Of a DNA stretch of 64,000 nucleotides, positions 1-8,578 are shown in pieces. The position numbers and the translations under genes were made by a program. A model generated the notes under the pieces. It made no database searches, was not told the origin of the DNA, and saw only the letters and a program-made list of their open reading frames with translations. Numbering within the stretch: the stretch's first letter is position 1; each line of letters starts with the position of its first letter. Source of the stretch: Amycolatopsis alkalitolerans (GTDB lineage: Bacteria; Actinomycetota; Actinomycetes; Mycobacteriales; Pseudonocardiaceae); the NCBI RefSeq assembly GCF_006152065.1, contig NZ_VDFW01000004.1, positions 275,207-339,206 of the forward strand, in the 5' to 3' direction.

Positions 1-576
1 GTCGCCGGTGCTGCCGAGCATCCGCAGCGCCAGGCCGGCGTAATGCCCGGCCAGCCGGTCCAGTCCGAGTGGTCCACGCGCCGAGTACCACCGCGCGACA
101 CCGCTGCACATTTCCAGCAGCGCGAGCCTGGTCACGGCCGGTTCCGCGGTCGCGAAGGCGCGCTGCCGGAGGCCGTCGTCGATCGCGTCGGCCCACAGGC
201 TTTCATATTCGTCTCGTAATGCGACTATGCGTCGTCGAGTGGCTGCGGAAAGCGCATGCACCTCGTTGTCGACCACCCGCGTTTCCGCGGGCCGGCTCGC
301 GTGCGCCAGCACGTGCAGCGCGACCAGGTGGGTGAGGCGCAGCCGGGGGTCGTCGACCCCGTCGGTCGCCTCGCGTGCGCCGAGCAGGAGCCGGTCCAGG
401 CATTCGCGCATGATACCGGCGAGCAGTTCCTCCTTGGTGCCCATGTAGTGGTACAGGCTCGCCGAGGAGATTCCGGCCTCCTGCGCGAGATCCCGGATGC
501 CGGTACCGTGAAAACCTTTACTGGCGAACAGTTTCACCGCCGCGCGGCGCACCCGTTGCTCGGTGGTCAGCGCCAT
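1..576 (-). CDS. TetR/AcrR-family transcriptional regulator (C-terminus cut by window edge)
   Basis: Reading leftwards from an ATG at 576, an open frame of 192 codons runs off the window at base 1 without a stop. The N-terminus has a classic TetR helix-turn-helix at about residues 20-50 (GIRDLAQEAGISSASLYHY). The remainder is an all-helical ligand-binding domain typical of the family. The start overlaps the last 10 bases of the acyl-CoA ligase gene, so the two are probably co-transcribed and translationally coupled. This suggests it is the local regulator of the ligase/hydratase operon, sensing an acyl-CoA or related acid; the ligand is an inference. Confidence 0.9.
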   Translation of the reverse strand, partial: MALTTEQRVRRAAVKLFASKGFHGTGIRDLAQEAGISSASLYHYMGTKEELLAGIMRECLDRLLLGAREATDGVDDPRLRLTHLVALHVLAHASRPAETRVVDNEVHALSAATRRRIVALRDEYESLWADAIDDGLRQRAFATAEPAVTRLALLEMCSGVARWYSARGPLGLDRLAGHYAGLALRMLGSTGD

Positions 577-2093
577 TCCTGCCTCATCCGGTCGTAGGTG
601 GGCAGGTGCCGGTCGCGCAACTCGCCCTTCGCCACCCGCTCGGACGGGGTCAGCGGCAGGGATTCGGCGATCGACCAGTACCTCGGCACCTTGAAGTAGG
701 CGAGTTTGGTAGCGCAGAACTCCGCGAGTTCGTCCGGTGTCGCGTTGTCCGCCAGTACGATGAAGGCTTTGACTTCTTCGCCGCGTAATTCGTCGGGCAC
801 GGCGAGCACCGCGGCCAGCTTCACCGCCGGATGCAGCAGCAACGCCCGTTCGACCTCGTCGGCCGAGATGTTCTCGCCGCTGCGGCGGATCATGTCCTTC
901 ATCCGCCCCACGTAGAAGATCTGGCCCTCGTGGTCCATTGTGGCCAGATCGCCGGTGTGGAACCAGCCGCCCCGGAAAGCGCGCGCGGTCGCCTCCGGGT
1001 CTTCGTGATACCCGTGCATCAGGCCGATCCCGCGCAGCACCAGTTCGCCGGTTTCGCCGCGGGGCAGCGGGCGCCCGTCTTCGCCGACGATCATCGCTTC
1101 ACGGTCGCGGGTCGGCCTGCCGAGACAGCCGGTGCCGACGAGCTCGTCGTGATCGGCCTCGGACATCCGGATGTCGCCGCCGGTCTCGGTCATGCCGAAC
1201 GCTTCGAACCAGGGCACGCCCCAGCGGGCCTCGAGTTGAGCGTGGAGATCGCGAGGGATCGCGGACGCGCTGACCGCGCGGACGCCGTGGGCGCGGTCCG
1301 CCGGGGATTCCGGTTGCCGCAGCAGGAGAGCCGGCATCAGGCCAAGGCAGTAGAACCAGGTGATCTCGTGTTCGCGGATCTTGGTCCAGAAGCTCGACGG
1401 GTGGAACCGGTCGAGCACGACGAGTGTCGCACCAGAGGCGAGTCCGAGCGCGACATTCCACTGTGGATCGATATAGTGGAATGGCTGTGCGGTAAGGATC
1501 CTGTCCTCGTCCGAAATCGCGGGGAAGCCGGCGACCAGGCCGCGGGCGAGGGTCAGCCAGTACCGGTGCGGCAGCACGCAGCCCTTCGGGGCGCCCGTGG
1601 TACCGGAGGTGTACTGGATGTTCGCGGGTAGTTCACCGCTCACCTCGAACCGGGCCGCCGCGATGGACTCCGCGCACAGCTCACCGGGGCTGAGCACGCG
1701 TTCGAGCGCGGTGTCCGGCGCGATCCGGTCGAGCAGTTCGGCGAATTCCGGGGCGGCGACGGCGAAGCGGGCGCCCGAATGGCGCAGCACGTGGGTCGCG
1801 TCGAGTTCGCGGTAGCTGACGTTGACCGGCACCAGGACCGCGGCGATTTTCGCCAGCGCGAGCCACAGCAACGGAAACTCGGGCTGGTTGCGCAGCATCA
1901 CCGCCACCCGCTGACCCGGTTCGAGACCCAGTTCGAGCAGCGCGAGCGCATATCGGGAGCTCTGCCGCTCGACTTCGGCGAAGGTGAGGCGTGTCCCGGT
2001 CTCGTCGAAGACCCAGGCGTCACGGTCCGGCCACAGTGCGGCTGCGCGGCGGACGAGCGTGGCGAGGTCGTCGACCTCGTCGAGCGGGATCAT
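567..2093 (-). CDS. AMP-dependent acyl-CoA synthetase/ligase
   Basis: A 508-residue class I adenylate-forming enzyme expected to activate a carboxylic acid to its CoA thioester using ATP. Visible motifs are the P-loop YTSGTTGAPKG at residues 161-171, the A5-type motif EAFGMTETGG near 290, a GW.HTGD motif near 370, and a C-terminal lysine region (PLTPSERVAKGE) near 490. Length is normal for the family. Its ATG overlaps the stop of the enoyl-CoA hydratase gene by 4 bases (ATGA), and its own stop lies inside the TetR gene. The context (hydratase plus TetR) suggests acid catabolism by a beta-oxidation-like route; the substrate cannot be read from the sequence. Confidence 0.92.
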   Translation of the reverse strand: MIPLDEVDDLATLVRRAAALWPDRDAWVFDETGTRLTFAEVERQSSRYALALLELGLEPGQRVAVMLRNQPEFPLLWLALAKIAAVLVPVNVSYRELDATHVLRHSGARFAVAAPEFAELLDRIAPDTALERVLSPGELCAESIAAARFEVSGELPANIQYTSGTTGAPKGCVLPHRYWLTLARGLVAGFPAISDEDRILTAQPFHYIDPQWNVALGLASGATLVVLDRFHPSSFWTKIREHEITWFYCLGLMPALLLRQPESPADRAHGVRAVSASAIPRDLHAQLEARWGVPWFEAFGMTETGGDIRMSEADHDELVGTGCLGRPTRDREAMIVGEDGRPLPRGETGELVLRGIGLMHGYHEDPEATARAFRGGWFHTGDLATMDHEGQIFYVGRMKDMIRRSGENISADEVERALLLHPAVKLAAVLAVPDELRGEEVKAFIVLADNATPDELAEFCATKLAYFKVPRYWSIAESLPLTPSERVAKGELRDRHLPTYDRMRQEWR

Positions 2094-2821
2094 CCACGGC
2101 TCCGGAACGCTTCGGCCGAGCGCACGACTTCCGGCGTGTGCTCCGTGACCAGGGCGTGGCTGACCTCGAGTTCCAGCGCGGCCTCGATTTCGGTGCTCGC
2201 GTCGAGCGCGCGTTTGGCCAGCGCGACCGCGCCGTGCGGGCGCTCGGCGATGCGTTTCGCCCAGTCTTCCGCCGTGGTGTGGACGTCGGGCACGACGGCG
2301 TTGACGAGACCCAGCTTCAGCGCGCTCGCCGCGTCGATCCTTTCGCCGAGCAGCAGCAGTTCTTTCGCCTTGAGCGGTCCCACCAGCCGCGGGAGCAGCC
2401 GCGACGCCGCGCCGGTGACGCTCAGGCCGAGGCCCGTTTCGGGGAAGGCGAACACCGCGTCCTCGGCTGCCAGGATGAGGTCGCAGCCCAGCGCGAACTC
2501 CGCGCCCGCGCCGATCGCGTACCCGTGCACGGCCGCGATGACCGGCTGGCGCAACGCGCGGAGGCGACGGGTCACGTCCTGCAGGCGCTCCAGGCGGGCG
2601 CGGGAATCACCTGCGGGAGCGGGTTCTTTCAGGTCGTGCCCGGCACAGAAGGCCCGCCCGCGGCCGGAGAGCACGACCGCGCGCGCATCCGATGTCGCCA
2701 CGGCGTCCATCGCCGTGAGCAGGTCGTCGACCAGCACCGGAGCGACGGCGTTCAGCCGCTCCGGCCGGTTCAGCCGGATCTGTGCGACGCCGTCCTCGAT
2801 CGAGACTTCCACGGAACTCAT
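2090..2821 (-). CDS. Enoyl-CoA hydratase/isomerase (crotonase family)
   Basis: A 243-residue crotonase-fold protein. The first oxyanion-hole segment is RGRAFCAGHDL around residues 53-65 and the second is the GYAIGAGAEFALGCD stretch around 98-112. A glutamate in FPETGLGLS near 128 occupies the usual active-site region. It is slightly shorter than the typical 255-260 residues. First gene of a three-gene leftward operon (hydratase, ligase, TetR) with 4-bp and 10-bp overlaps. It is divergent from the amidohydrolase across a 46-bp gap. The family also includes isomerases and carnitinyl-CoA-type enzymes, so the exact reaction is open. Confidence 0.9.
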   Translation of the reverse strand: MSSVEVSIEDGVAQIRLNRPERLNAVAPVLVDDLLTAMDAVATSDARAVVLSGRGRAFCAGHDLKEPAPAGDSRARLERLQDVTRRLRALRQPVIAAVHGYAIGAGAEFALGCDLILAAEDAVFAFPETGLGLSVTGAASRLLPRLVGPLKAKELLLLGERIDAASALKLGLVNAVVPDVHTTAEDWAKRIAERPHGAVALAKRALDASTEIEAALELEVSHALVTEHTPEVVRSAEAFRSRG

Positions 2822-2840
2822 CTGTCAGAGCCTAGCGAGC

Positions 2841-2861
2841 CGATCGATCGATCGATAGCCT
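2841..2861. promoter_or_regulatory. Divergent promoter region with GATC-rich palindrome and leaderless -10
   Basis: The 46-bp gap between two divergent genes holds a perfect palindrome, ATCGATCGATCGAT at 2843-2856. The hexamer TAGCCT (2856-2861) ends six bases before the rightward ATG at 2868, as expected for a leaderless promoter. The palindrome overlaps its upstream edge, so it is a plausible operator, perhaps for the TetR protein of the leftward operon. That pairing is an inference. Confidence 0.45.
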
Positions 2862-2867
2862 CGGCAG

Positions 2868-4469
2868 ATGCGAGTTGAAGCGGTGTACGAGAACGCGCGG
2901 GTGCTTACCGGCTCGTCGTGGACGTCGGCGGTGGCCGTGCTGAACGGGCGGATCGTCGCGCTCGGCGAGGACGCCGAGTCCCTCTCGACGCCCGTGCGGG
3001 TCGATCTCGGCGGCGCGGTCGTGGTGCCGGGGTTCCACGACGCGCACAACCACATGGCGCTGTACGGCATGACGCTCGACGAGGTCCCGCTGGGCGAGTG
3101 CAAGCACGTCGACGAGGTGTACGCGGCGGTCGCCGAACGCGCGGCGGAAGTGCCGAAGGGCGGGTGGATCGTCGGCAGCGGCTACGACCAGAACCGCCTG
3201 ATCGGCGGTCACCCGACCCGGCAAGGGCTCGACCGCGCGGCGCCGGATCATCTCGTGCGGCTCCAGCACACCTCCCGGCATATGGTCGTGGTCAGCTCGA
3301 ACTTGCTCGATCAGCTGGATCTGGCGAACGTGCCGGCGGGTGGGGACATCGTGTGGGACTCCGACGGTTCGCCGACGGGCCTGCTGCGCGAGCAGGCTCA
3401 GCTGCTGCTGCGGCCGCTGATCTACCCGACCCCGCTGGACACCCTGGTCCGCGCGATCGACCGGGCCGGCGAGCGGTACCTCGCCGAGGGCATCACGAGC
3501 GTGCAGGAGGCCGGGGTCGGCGGCGGTCTCGTCGGGCAGACACCGGTGGAGGTGCTCGTCTACCAGCTGGCGCGGGAGCGCGGCCTGCTGCGGGTGCGGA
3601 GCACGCTCATGGTGTCTTCGGCGGTGCTGCACGATCTGCCGGACGGTGCCGGGTACGGCCTCGACCTGGGGATCCGCACCGGATTGGGCGACGACTGGCT
3701 GCGGATCGGGCCGGTGAAACTGTTCGCGGACGGGTCGCTGATCGGGCGGACGGCCGCCATGTGGGACGACTACGCGAACGAGCCCGGCAACCGCGGGTAT
3801 TTCCAGTTGCCCGAGGACGAACTGGCGGACACGATCTTCCGGGCGCATGCCGCGGGCTGGCAGATCGCGACGCACGCGATCGGTGATCGGGCGATCTCCG
3901 TTGTCCTCGACGCGTACGAGGCGGCCCTGAAGGCGCATCCGCGCGACGACCACCGGCATCGCATCGAGCACTGTGCGGTGACCTCGCCGGAGACCGTCGC
4001 GCGTGTCGCGGCGCTGGGGCTGGTGCCCGTGCCGCAGGGGCGGTTCATCACCGAGATCGGTGACGGGATGGCCGCCGCGCTCGGCCCGGAGCGGGAGGAT
4101 TGGTGCTACCGGCAGCGCTCGTTCCTCGACGCGGGTTGCGTGCTGCCCGGCAGTTCGGACCGGCCGGTGGTGACCGGGGCACCCCTGCTCGGGATAGCGG
4201 ACCTCCTACGACGTCGTACGTCCAGTGGCCATCTGCTCGGCGCCGCTGAGCGGCTGACACCCGCGGAGGCCCTACGTGCGTATACGTATGGATCGGCGTA
4301 CGCGGTTTTCCGAGAGCGAGAGCTTGGGACATTGGACGTTGGATGTCTGGCTGATTTCGTCGCGTTGTCGGCGGATCCGACTGAAGACCTCGACGATGCG
4401 AGCGTGCTGGCGACGGTCGTCGGTGGCGCGCTGGTCTACGAGAAGGGGATGGCCGATGCCGGTTCGTGA
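2868..4469 (+). CDS. Metal-dependent amidohydrolase, YtcJ type
   Basis: A 533-residue amidohydrolase-3 family protein. The metal-binding HxH is at H60/H62 (HDAHNHM), followed by a KLFADGSL lysine segment near 285, an ATHAIGDRAI histidine near 340 and HRIEHC near 365, all typical of the YtcJ branch. The C-terminal LGTLDVGCLADFV segment returns to the composite beta-sandwich domain. Members hydrolyse amide or ester bonds in varied substrates; the substrate is not predictable. The ATG follows a TANNNT hexamer by six bases with no Shine-Dalgarno sequence, so translation is probably leaderless. The 3' end overlaps the GNAT gene by 14 bp. Confidence 0.9.
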   Translation: MRVEAVYENARVLTGSSWTSAVAVLNGRIVALGEDAESLSTPVRVDLGGAVVVPGFHDAHNHMALYGMTLDEVPLGECKHVDEVYAAVAERAAEVPKGGWIVGSGYDQNRLIGGHPTRQGLDRAAPDHLVRLQHTSRHMVVVSSNLLDQLDLANVPAGGDIVWDSDGSPTGLLREQAQLLLRPLIYPTPLDTLVRAIDRAGERYLAEGITSVQEAGVGGGLVGQTPVEVLVYQLARERGLLRVRSTLMVSSAVLHDLPDGAGYGLDLGIRTGLGDDWLRIGPVKLFADGSLIGRTAAMWDDYANEPGNRGYFQLPEDELADTIFRAHAAGWQIATHAIGDRAISVVLDAYEAALKAHPRDDHRHRIEHCAVTSPETVARVAALGLVPVPQGRFITEIGDGMAAALGPEREDWCYRQRSFLDAGCVLPGSSDRPVVTGAPLLGIADLLRRRTSSGHLLGAAERLTPAEALRAYTYGSAYAVFRERELGTLDVGCLADFVALSADPTEDLDDASVLATVVGGALVYEKGMADAGS

Positions 4470-4905
4470 CGCGGAAGCCGCCGATGCGGAAGAGATCTGC
4501 GCGCTGATCGAGGAACATGCGAGATACGAGGGCAACACCACGCTCGTCCTCGACCGTGCGGAAATGACGAAGCACCTGTTCGGTTCGGAACCCAAGGCGT
4601 GGGTGCTCATCGCGGAACCGCCCGGGCAGCCCGGCGTCGTCGCCGGCTTCGCGTTCTGCTCGTGGAACTTCTCGACCTGGGAAGCGCGGCCCGGTATCTG
4701 GCTCGACGACCTGTACCTCCGGCCCGAGTACCGGCGGCACGGTCTCGGCGGGGAATTACTCACCGCGCTGCGGGCCCGCACGAGCGGCCGGGTCGAATGG
4801 GAGATGCAGGAGGGCAACGACAAGGCGGCCGCGTTCTACGCGCGGCTCGGTGCCGAGCCGGTGTCAGGCTGGGTCAAATACCGATGGAACCAACGGCGAC
4901 CCTGA
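4456..4905 (+). CDS. GNAT-family N-acetyltransferase
   Basis: The chosen ATG at 4456 gives 149 residues beginning MPVRDAEAADAEEI, preceded by GAAGGGG at a 7-base distance. In-frame starts further upstream lie inside the amidohydrolase gene and give unrelated sequence. The acetyl-CoA-binding motif A is LYLRPEYRRHGLGGELL near 90-106, and the fold ends with the NDKAAAFYARLGAEP helix-strand usual in GNATs. It is probably co-translated with the amidohydrolase. The acceptor is unknown; acetylation of the amine released by the hydrolase is possible but untested. Confidence 0.88.
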   Translation: MPVRDAEAADAEEICALIEEHARYEGNTTLVLDRAEMTKHLFGSEPKAWVLIAEPPGQPGVVAGFAFCSWNFSTWEARPGIWLDDLYLRPEYRRHGLGGELLTALRARTSGRVEWEMQEGNDKAAAFYARLGAEPVSGWVKYRWNQRRP

Positions 4906-4926
4906 CTCGATCCAGTGGCGGCGTCG

Positions 4927-4938
4927 TAGAGTTGACGT
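4927..4938 (+). promoter_or_regulatory. Leaderless promoter -10 of the DtxR-family gene
   Basis: TAGAGT at 4927-4932 is followed by six bases and then the ATG at 4939. No Shine-Dalgarno sequence lies between, so the transcript probably starts at the start codon. Confidence 0.5.
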
Positions 4939-5625
4939 ATGCCGGACAGTCCGAGTCGCTCGTCGTCGTCCTCGATCGAGGACTACATCCGGGTGATCTA
5001 TGGCCTGGTCGAGCGTGGTGAACCGGTCACGAACACGTCGCTGGCCGCGCGGCTCGAGGTGACCCCGTCGTCGGCGTCGGGCATGGTCACGAAGCTTTCT
5101 CAGCAGGGGCTGGTCGAGCACGTGCCGTACCGGGGCATCGAACTGACCCCGGCCGGCCGGCTGCTCGCGCGGGGCGTGCTGAGGCGGCACCGGCTGATCG
5201 AGACGTACCTGGTGCAGGAGCTGGGCTACACGTGGGACGAGGTGCACGCGGAGGCCGACGCGCTCGAACACGCGGTTTCGGACCGGCTGGTCGAACGCAT
5301 TTCGGCGAAGCTCGGCGACCCGGTGCGTGACCCGCACGGCGACCCGATCCCGGCGGCGGACGGTAGCGTGGAGGAACTGCACACGCGGTTGCTCGACGAG
5401 CTTGAGCCGGGCGCGGTCGGGAAGATCGTGCGCGTCTGGGACACCGACCCCAACATGCTGCGGTACCTGTCCGAGCACGCGATCGGTCTCGGCGAGCGGA
5501 TCGAGGTGGTCGAGCGGCAGCCGTTCGGGGGCCCGCTCGTGGTGAAGGTCGGGGCGCCGCCCGAGGTGACCACCCATGCGCTCGGCAAGGAGATCGCGCA
5601 GGCCCTGAGCGTCGCCGTACATTGA
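4939..5625 (+). CDS. DtxR/MntR-family metal-dependent transcriptional regulator
   Basis: A 228-residue protein with the DtxR layout. An N-terminal winged helix covers about residues 8-65 (SIEDYIRVIYGLVERGE, then the recognition helix VTPSSASGMVTKL). A metal-binding dimerisation domain with HRLIETYLVQELGY and an E..HAVSD histidine/glutamate cluster covers about 75-140. A C-terminal FeoA/SH3-like domain follows. Such proteins repress metal uptake when loaded with Fe(II) or Mn(II). No transporter gene is adjacent, so its target is probably elsewhere. Confidence 0.92.
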   Translation: MPDSPSRSSSSSIEDYIRVIYGLVERGEPVTNTSLAARLEVTPSSASGMVTKLSQQGLVEHVPYRGIELTPAGRLLARGVLRRHRLIETYLVQELGYTWDEVHAEADALEHAVSDRLVERISAKLGDPVRDPHGDPIPAADGSVEELHTRLLDELEPGAVGKIVRVWDTDPNMLRYLSEHAIGLGERIEVVERQPFGGPLVVKVGAPPEVTTHALGKEIAQALSVAVH

Positions 5626-5692
5626 CGCGCGTACGTCGCGGTGCCGCCTGTCGGCGGATGCCGCGGCGCGGCCCGCGCGACAGGATCGACGT

Positions 5693-6490
5693 ATGACTGA
5701 TCGAGCATTCCGGTTCGGCGTCGTCGGTACCGGCACCGACCTCGCCACCTGGACCGACCTGGCGCGCCGCGCCGAAGCCGCCGGTTACGACACTCTCGTG
5801 TCCCCCGACCCGCAGGTCGAACTCGACCCGTTCACCATCATGTCCGCCGCGGCGGCCGTCACCACGACGCTGCACGTTGGCACGTTCGTCGCGGTGGACC
5901 AGTTCCGTGAGCGGCGGTCGCTGGACTGGCAGTCGCGCTCGCTGCACCAGTTCACCGGCGGGCGGTTCGAGCTCGGCCTCGGCGCTGGCCGCCCGGACGC
6001 GAAGGAACGGGTCGTGGCGCGCGGTGGCAGCTGGGAGCGCCGGTTCTCACATCTGACGGAGACGATCGAGTTCCTGAAGAAGCAGAGCGACCGGCCGCCC
6101 TTGCTGCTCGCGCCGGGCGGTCCGAAGATGACGGAGCTGGCCGCGCGCGAGGCCGATATCGCCACCATGGCGTGGATGCCGCGCACCACCGAGGCCGACG
6201 CACGCTCCACTGTGGACAGATTCCGCTCGGTGTGCGACCGGCTGGACGAGGTCGAACTGGCCGCGAACCTGCTCGCGGTCGGCGACGAGCCCGCACCGTG
6301 GCTGGAGCGGTTCATCGGGGCCAGCCTGCCGGAACTGGCGGCCGGCGGGGCGGTCACCGTGCTGCCGGGGACACCCGAGCAGGGCGCGGAGACCTTGCGC
6401 CGGTGGCGGGCTGAGCTGGGGATCTCCTACGTGACGGTGAACTCGGGCTACCTGGACCAGTTCGCGCGCGTGATCGCGTTGCTGAAGTAG
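5693..6490 (+). CDS. LLM-class F420-dependent oxidoreductase
   Basis: A 265-residue luciferase-like monooxygenase-fold protein. It starts with RFGVVGTGTDLATWTDLARRAEAAGYDTL, the usual first strand and helix, and continues with FELGLGAGRPDAKE, a typical cofactor-binding loop. It ends in ITYVTVNSGYLDQFARVIALL-like sequence characteristic of the actinobacterial F420 subgroup (the MSMEG_2516 type). The substrate is unknown. The weak hexamer CAGGAT lies six bases before the ATG, so it too may be leaderless. No cofactor F420 genes are nearby. Confidence 0.85.
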   Translation: MTDRAFRFGVVGTGTDLATWTDLARRAEAAGYDTLVSPDPQVELDPFTIMSAAAAVTTTLHVGTFVAVDQFRERRSLDWQSRSLHQFTGGRFELGLGAGRPDAKERVVARGGSWERRFSHLTETIEFLKKQSDRPPLLLAPGGPKMTELAAREADIATMAWMPRTTEADARSTVDRFRSVCDRLDEVELAANLLAVGDEPAPWLERFIGASLPELAAGGAVTVLPGTPEQGAETLRRWRAELGISYVTVNSGYLDQFARVIALLK

Positions 6491-6608
6491 GGGCGACTCG
6501 CAGGCCTGACCTGATCGCCAGTCCTGGCGTCCGGCGAACGCCTGCCCGAACATCACCGCGTAGCGAGCCGCTCGTTCGTTCATCGTCGCCCCGTCGTCGC
6601 GCTGCCCG

Positions 6609-6620
6609 TATCGTGGTCGG
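6609..6620 (+). promoter_or_regulatory. Leaderless promoter -10 of the alcohol dehydrogenase gene
   Basis: TATCGT at 6609-6614, six bases, then GTG at 6621. There is no Shine-Dalgarno sequence. Confidence 0.45.
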
Positions 6621-7664
6621 GTGCGTGCTGTGCTGTTCGAACGGTTCGGTGAGCTCCCCCAGGTCACCGAGGTCGCCGACCCCTCGCCGGGACCGGACGG
6701 GGTGGTCGTGGCCGTCGAGGCGACCGGCGTGTGCCGCAGTGATTGGCATGCGTGGCGCGGGCACGACGGCGACGTGAAGCTTCCGCACGTCCCCGGGCAC
6801 GAACTCGCCGGGCATGTGGTGGCCGTCGGGGATCGGGTGCGCAACCACCGGATCGGGGAGCGGGTGACCGCCCCCTTCGTTTGCGCCTGCGGGAGCTGTC
6901 CACAGTGTGCGAGCGGCAACCAGCAGGTCTGCGACTTCCAGTTCCAGCCGGGCTTCACCGGTTGGGGCTCGTTCGCCGAGTACGTCGCCCTCGACCACGC
7001 GGACGTGAACCTCGTGCCGCTGCCCGCCGATCTCGGCCCGGTGACCGCAGCCGCGCTCGGCTGCCGGTTCGGCACCGCGTACCGCGCGGTGCTGCGGCAA
7101 GGCGGGGCGTCCGCCGGCGAGTGGGTCGCCGTGTACGGCTGTGGCGGTGCCGGAGCGTCGGCTGTCATGCTCGCCGTCGCGGCCGGGGCGAGGGTCGTCG
7201 CGGTCGACTTGTCGCCGGAGGCGCTCGCGCTGGCGACGCGGCTCGGTGCGGAGGCGACGGTGCGCGGCCACGATCCCGTCGACGAGCTCCGCGAGATCAC
7301 CGGCGGCGGCACCCACCTGTCGCTCGACTGTGCCGGTTTGCCCGCGACCTGTGCGGCGTCCGTCGCGAGCCTGCGCAAGCGGGGGCGTCACGTGCAGGTC
7401 GGGTTGTTGCCGCCGGACCAGGGGGTGCCACCGATCCCGATGCACCTCGTCATCGCGGGCGAGCTTCGTATCTTCGGCAGCCACGGCCTTCAGGCCCACG
7501 AGTACCCGGCGATGCTGGACTTCGTCACCCGGTCCGGAATGGACCTGACCGGGCTGATCGGCCGCCGGATCGGGCTCGATGAAGCACCGGCCGCACTATC
7601 CGAAATGGACAACGCGGTGCCGTCGCAAGCCGGCGTCACCATTGTGGAACTGCCGGTACCGTGA
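6621..7664 (+). CDS. Zinc-dependent medium-chain alcohol dehydrogenase
   Basis: A 347-residue MDR-superfamily enzyme. The catalytic zinc site is built from C38 (GVCRSDWHAW), the GHE motif in VPGHELAGHVV near 62, and a later Cys in GCRFG. The structural zinc loop CACGSCPQCASGNQQVC near 90-105 has four cysteines. A Rossmann glycine motif, YGCGGAGASAV, lies near 170. It should oxidise an alcohol or reduce an aldehyde with NAD(P). It overlaps the RpiR-type regulator by 4 bp, which suggests the regulator controls this gene and senses a related sugar or polyol phosphate. Confidence 0.92.
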   Translation: MRAVLFERFGELPQVTEVADPSPGPDGVVVAVEATGVCRSDWHAWRGHDGDVKLPHVPGHELAGHVVAVGDRVRNHRIGERVTAPFVCACGSCPQCASGNQQVCDFQFQPGFTGWGSFAEYVALDHADVNLVPLPADLGPVTAAALGCRFGTAYRAVLRQGGASAGEWVAVYGCGGAGASAVMLAVAAGARVVAVDLSPEALALATRLGAEATVRGHDPVDELREITGGGTHLSLDCAGLPATCAASVASLRKRGRHVQVGLLPPDQGVPPIPMHLVIAGELRIFGSHGLQAHEYPAMLDFVTRSGMDLTGLIGRRIGLDEAPAALSEMDNAVPSQAGVTIVELPVP

Positions 7665-8488
7665 CCCCGCCGGCCAGTTACCAGGAGCTGACCGAGGTGC
7701 TCCGCAGCCGGTTGCCGAAACTGGTTTCGGGGCAGCTGCGGATCGCGCATCTGGTGCTGGCCGACCCGGAGGGCACGGCGTACCGCGGCATCTCCGAGGC
7801 CGCGCGGCTGGCCGAGGTGCGTGAGTCCTCCATCGCCCGGTTCGCGAACTCCCTTGGCCTGTCCGGATATCCGGCCATCATGGAGCTGTGCCGGGTGTGG
7901 CTGGCCGAACGGGCGCAGCTCGCCCGGCGCGCCGAGGACGACGGGCACGAGCCGCCGGGTGGCACGCTTTCGGCGGCGCTGGAACAGGAACAGACCAATC
8001 TGGCTCGCACGTTCAACCGCCTCGATCGCGCGTCCTGGCTGAGTGCCGTCGCAACGCTCGCTGAAGCCGGCGCGGTGCACGTCCTGGGCCTGCGGGAAAG
8101 CCGGCCCGTCGCGGAACTGCTGAGCCGTCGCCTCCACGCACGACAGCTCGGCGTTTCATTGCCCGACGAGATCCGGGACATCTCCGGTGTGCTGGTCGCG
8201 ATCTCTGTCCGGCGCTACGCCGCGGATACCGTGCGCGCCGCCGAGTACGCGCGCGACCATGACGTGCGGGTCGTCGCCCTGACGGACAATCCGGCGTCTC
8301 CGCTCGCCGACCACGCCCACGTGGCCTTGTTCGCGGAGACGGTCGGCATCGGAAACTCCCAGTCACTCACCGCGCTCGCCGCGCTGGCTCAGGCCCTGGC
8401 GCGGGAGGTCGCACTCCGGCGTGGTGACCGGGCACCGGAGGACGACCTCCCTGCCTCATTCGGCTTTTACCAAGCCGACCTGAAGTAG
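7661..8488 (+). CDS. MurR/RpiR-family transcriptional regulator with SIS domain
   Basis: 275 residues from a GTG that overlaps the preceding stop (GTGA). The N-terminal HTH_6 domain is near 15-85 (SEAARLAEVRESSIARFANSLGLSGYP). The C-terminal SIS phosphosugar-binding domain runs about 120-255, with VHVLGLRESRPVAELLSRRL and VALTDNPASPLADHAHVALF. Family members respond to phosphorylated sugars. Coupling to the zinc alcohol dehydrogenase suggests co-regulation. Its 3' end lies in a long inverted repeat shared with the convergent exoprotein gene. Confidence 0.9.
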   Translation: MTPPASYQELTEVLRSRLPKLVSGQLRIAHLVLADPEGTAYRGISEAARLAEVRESSIARFANSLGLSGYPAIMELCRVWLAERAQLARRAEDDGHEPPGGTLSAALEQEQTNLARTFNRLDRASWLSAVATLAEAGAVHVLGLRESRPVAELLSRRLHARQLGVSLPDEIRDISGVLVAISVRRYAADTVRAAEYARDHDVRVVALTDNPASPLADHAHVALFAETVGIGNSQSLTALAALAQALAREVALRRGDRAPEDDLPASFGFYQADLK

Positions 8489-8555
8489 GCCGACCCGACC
8501 AACCGGCAGCCGACCTACGTTCGCCGATCGCCGTGACTGCCGGTCGGCTTGGTAA
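8467..8555. terminator. Nested inverted repeats between convergent genes, candidate bidirectional terminator
   Basis: A perfect 14-bp inverted repeat pairs TTACCAAGCCGACC (8467-8480, inside the end of the rpiR-like gene) with its complement at 8542-8555. A nested 8-bp pair, ACCGGCAG (8502-8509) with CTGCCGGT (8537-8544), could form instead. No long T-run follows, which is usual for actinobacterial terminators. Confidence 0.45.
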
Positions 8556-8578
8556 CGATCGGCACAGCTACTACTGAA

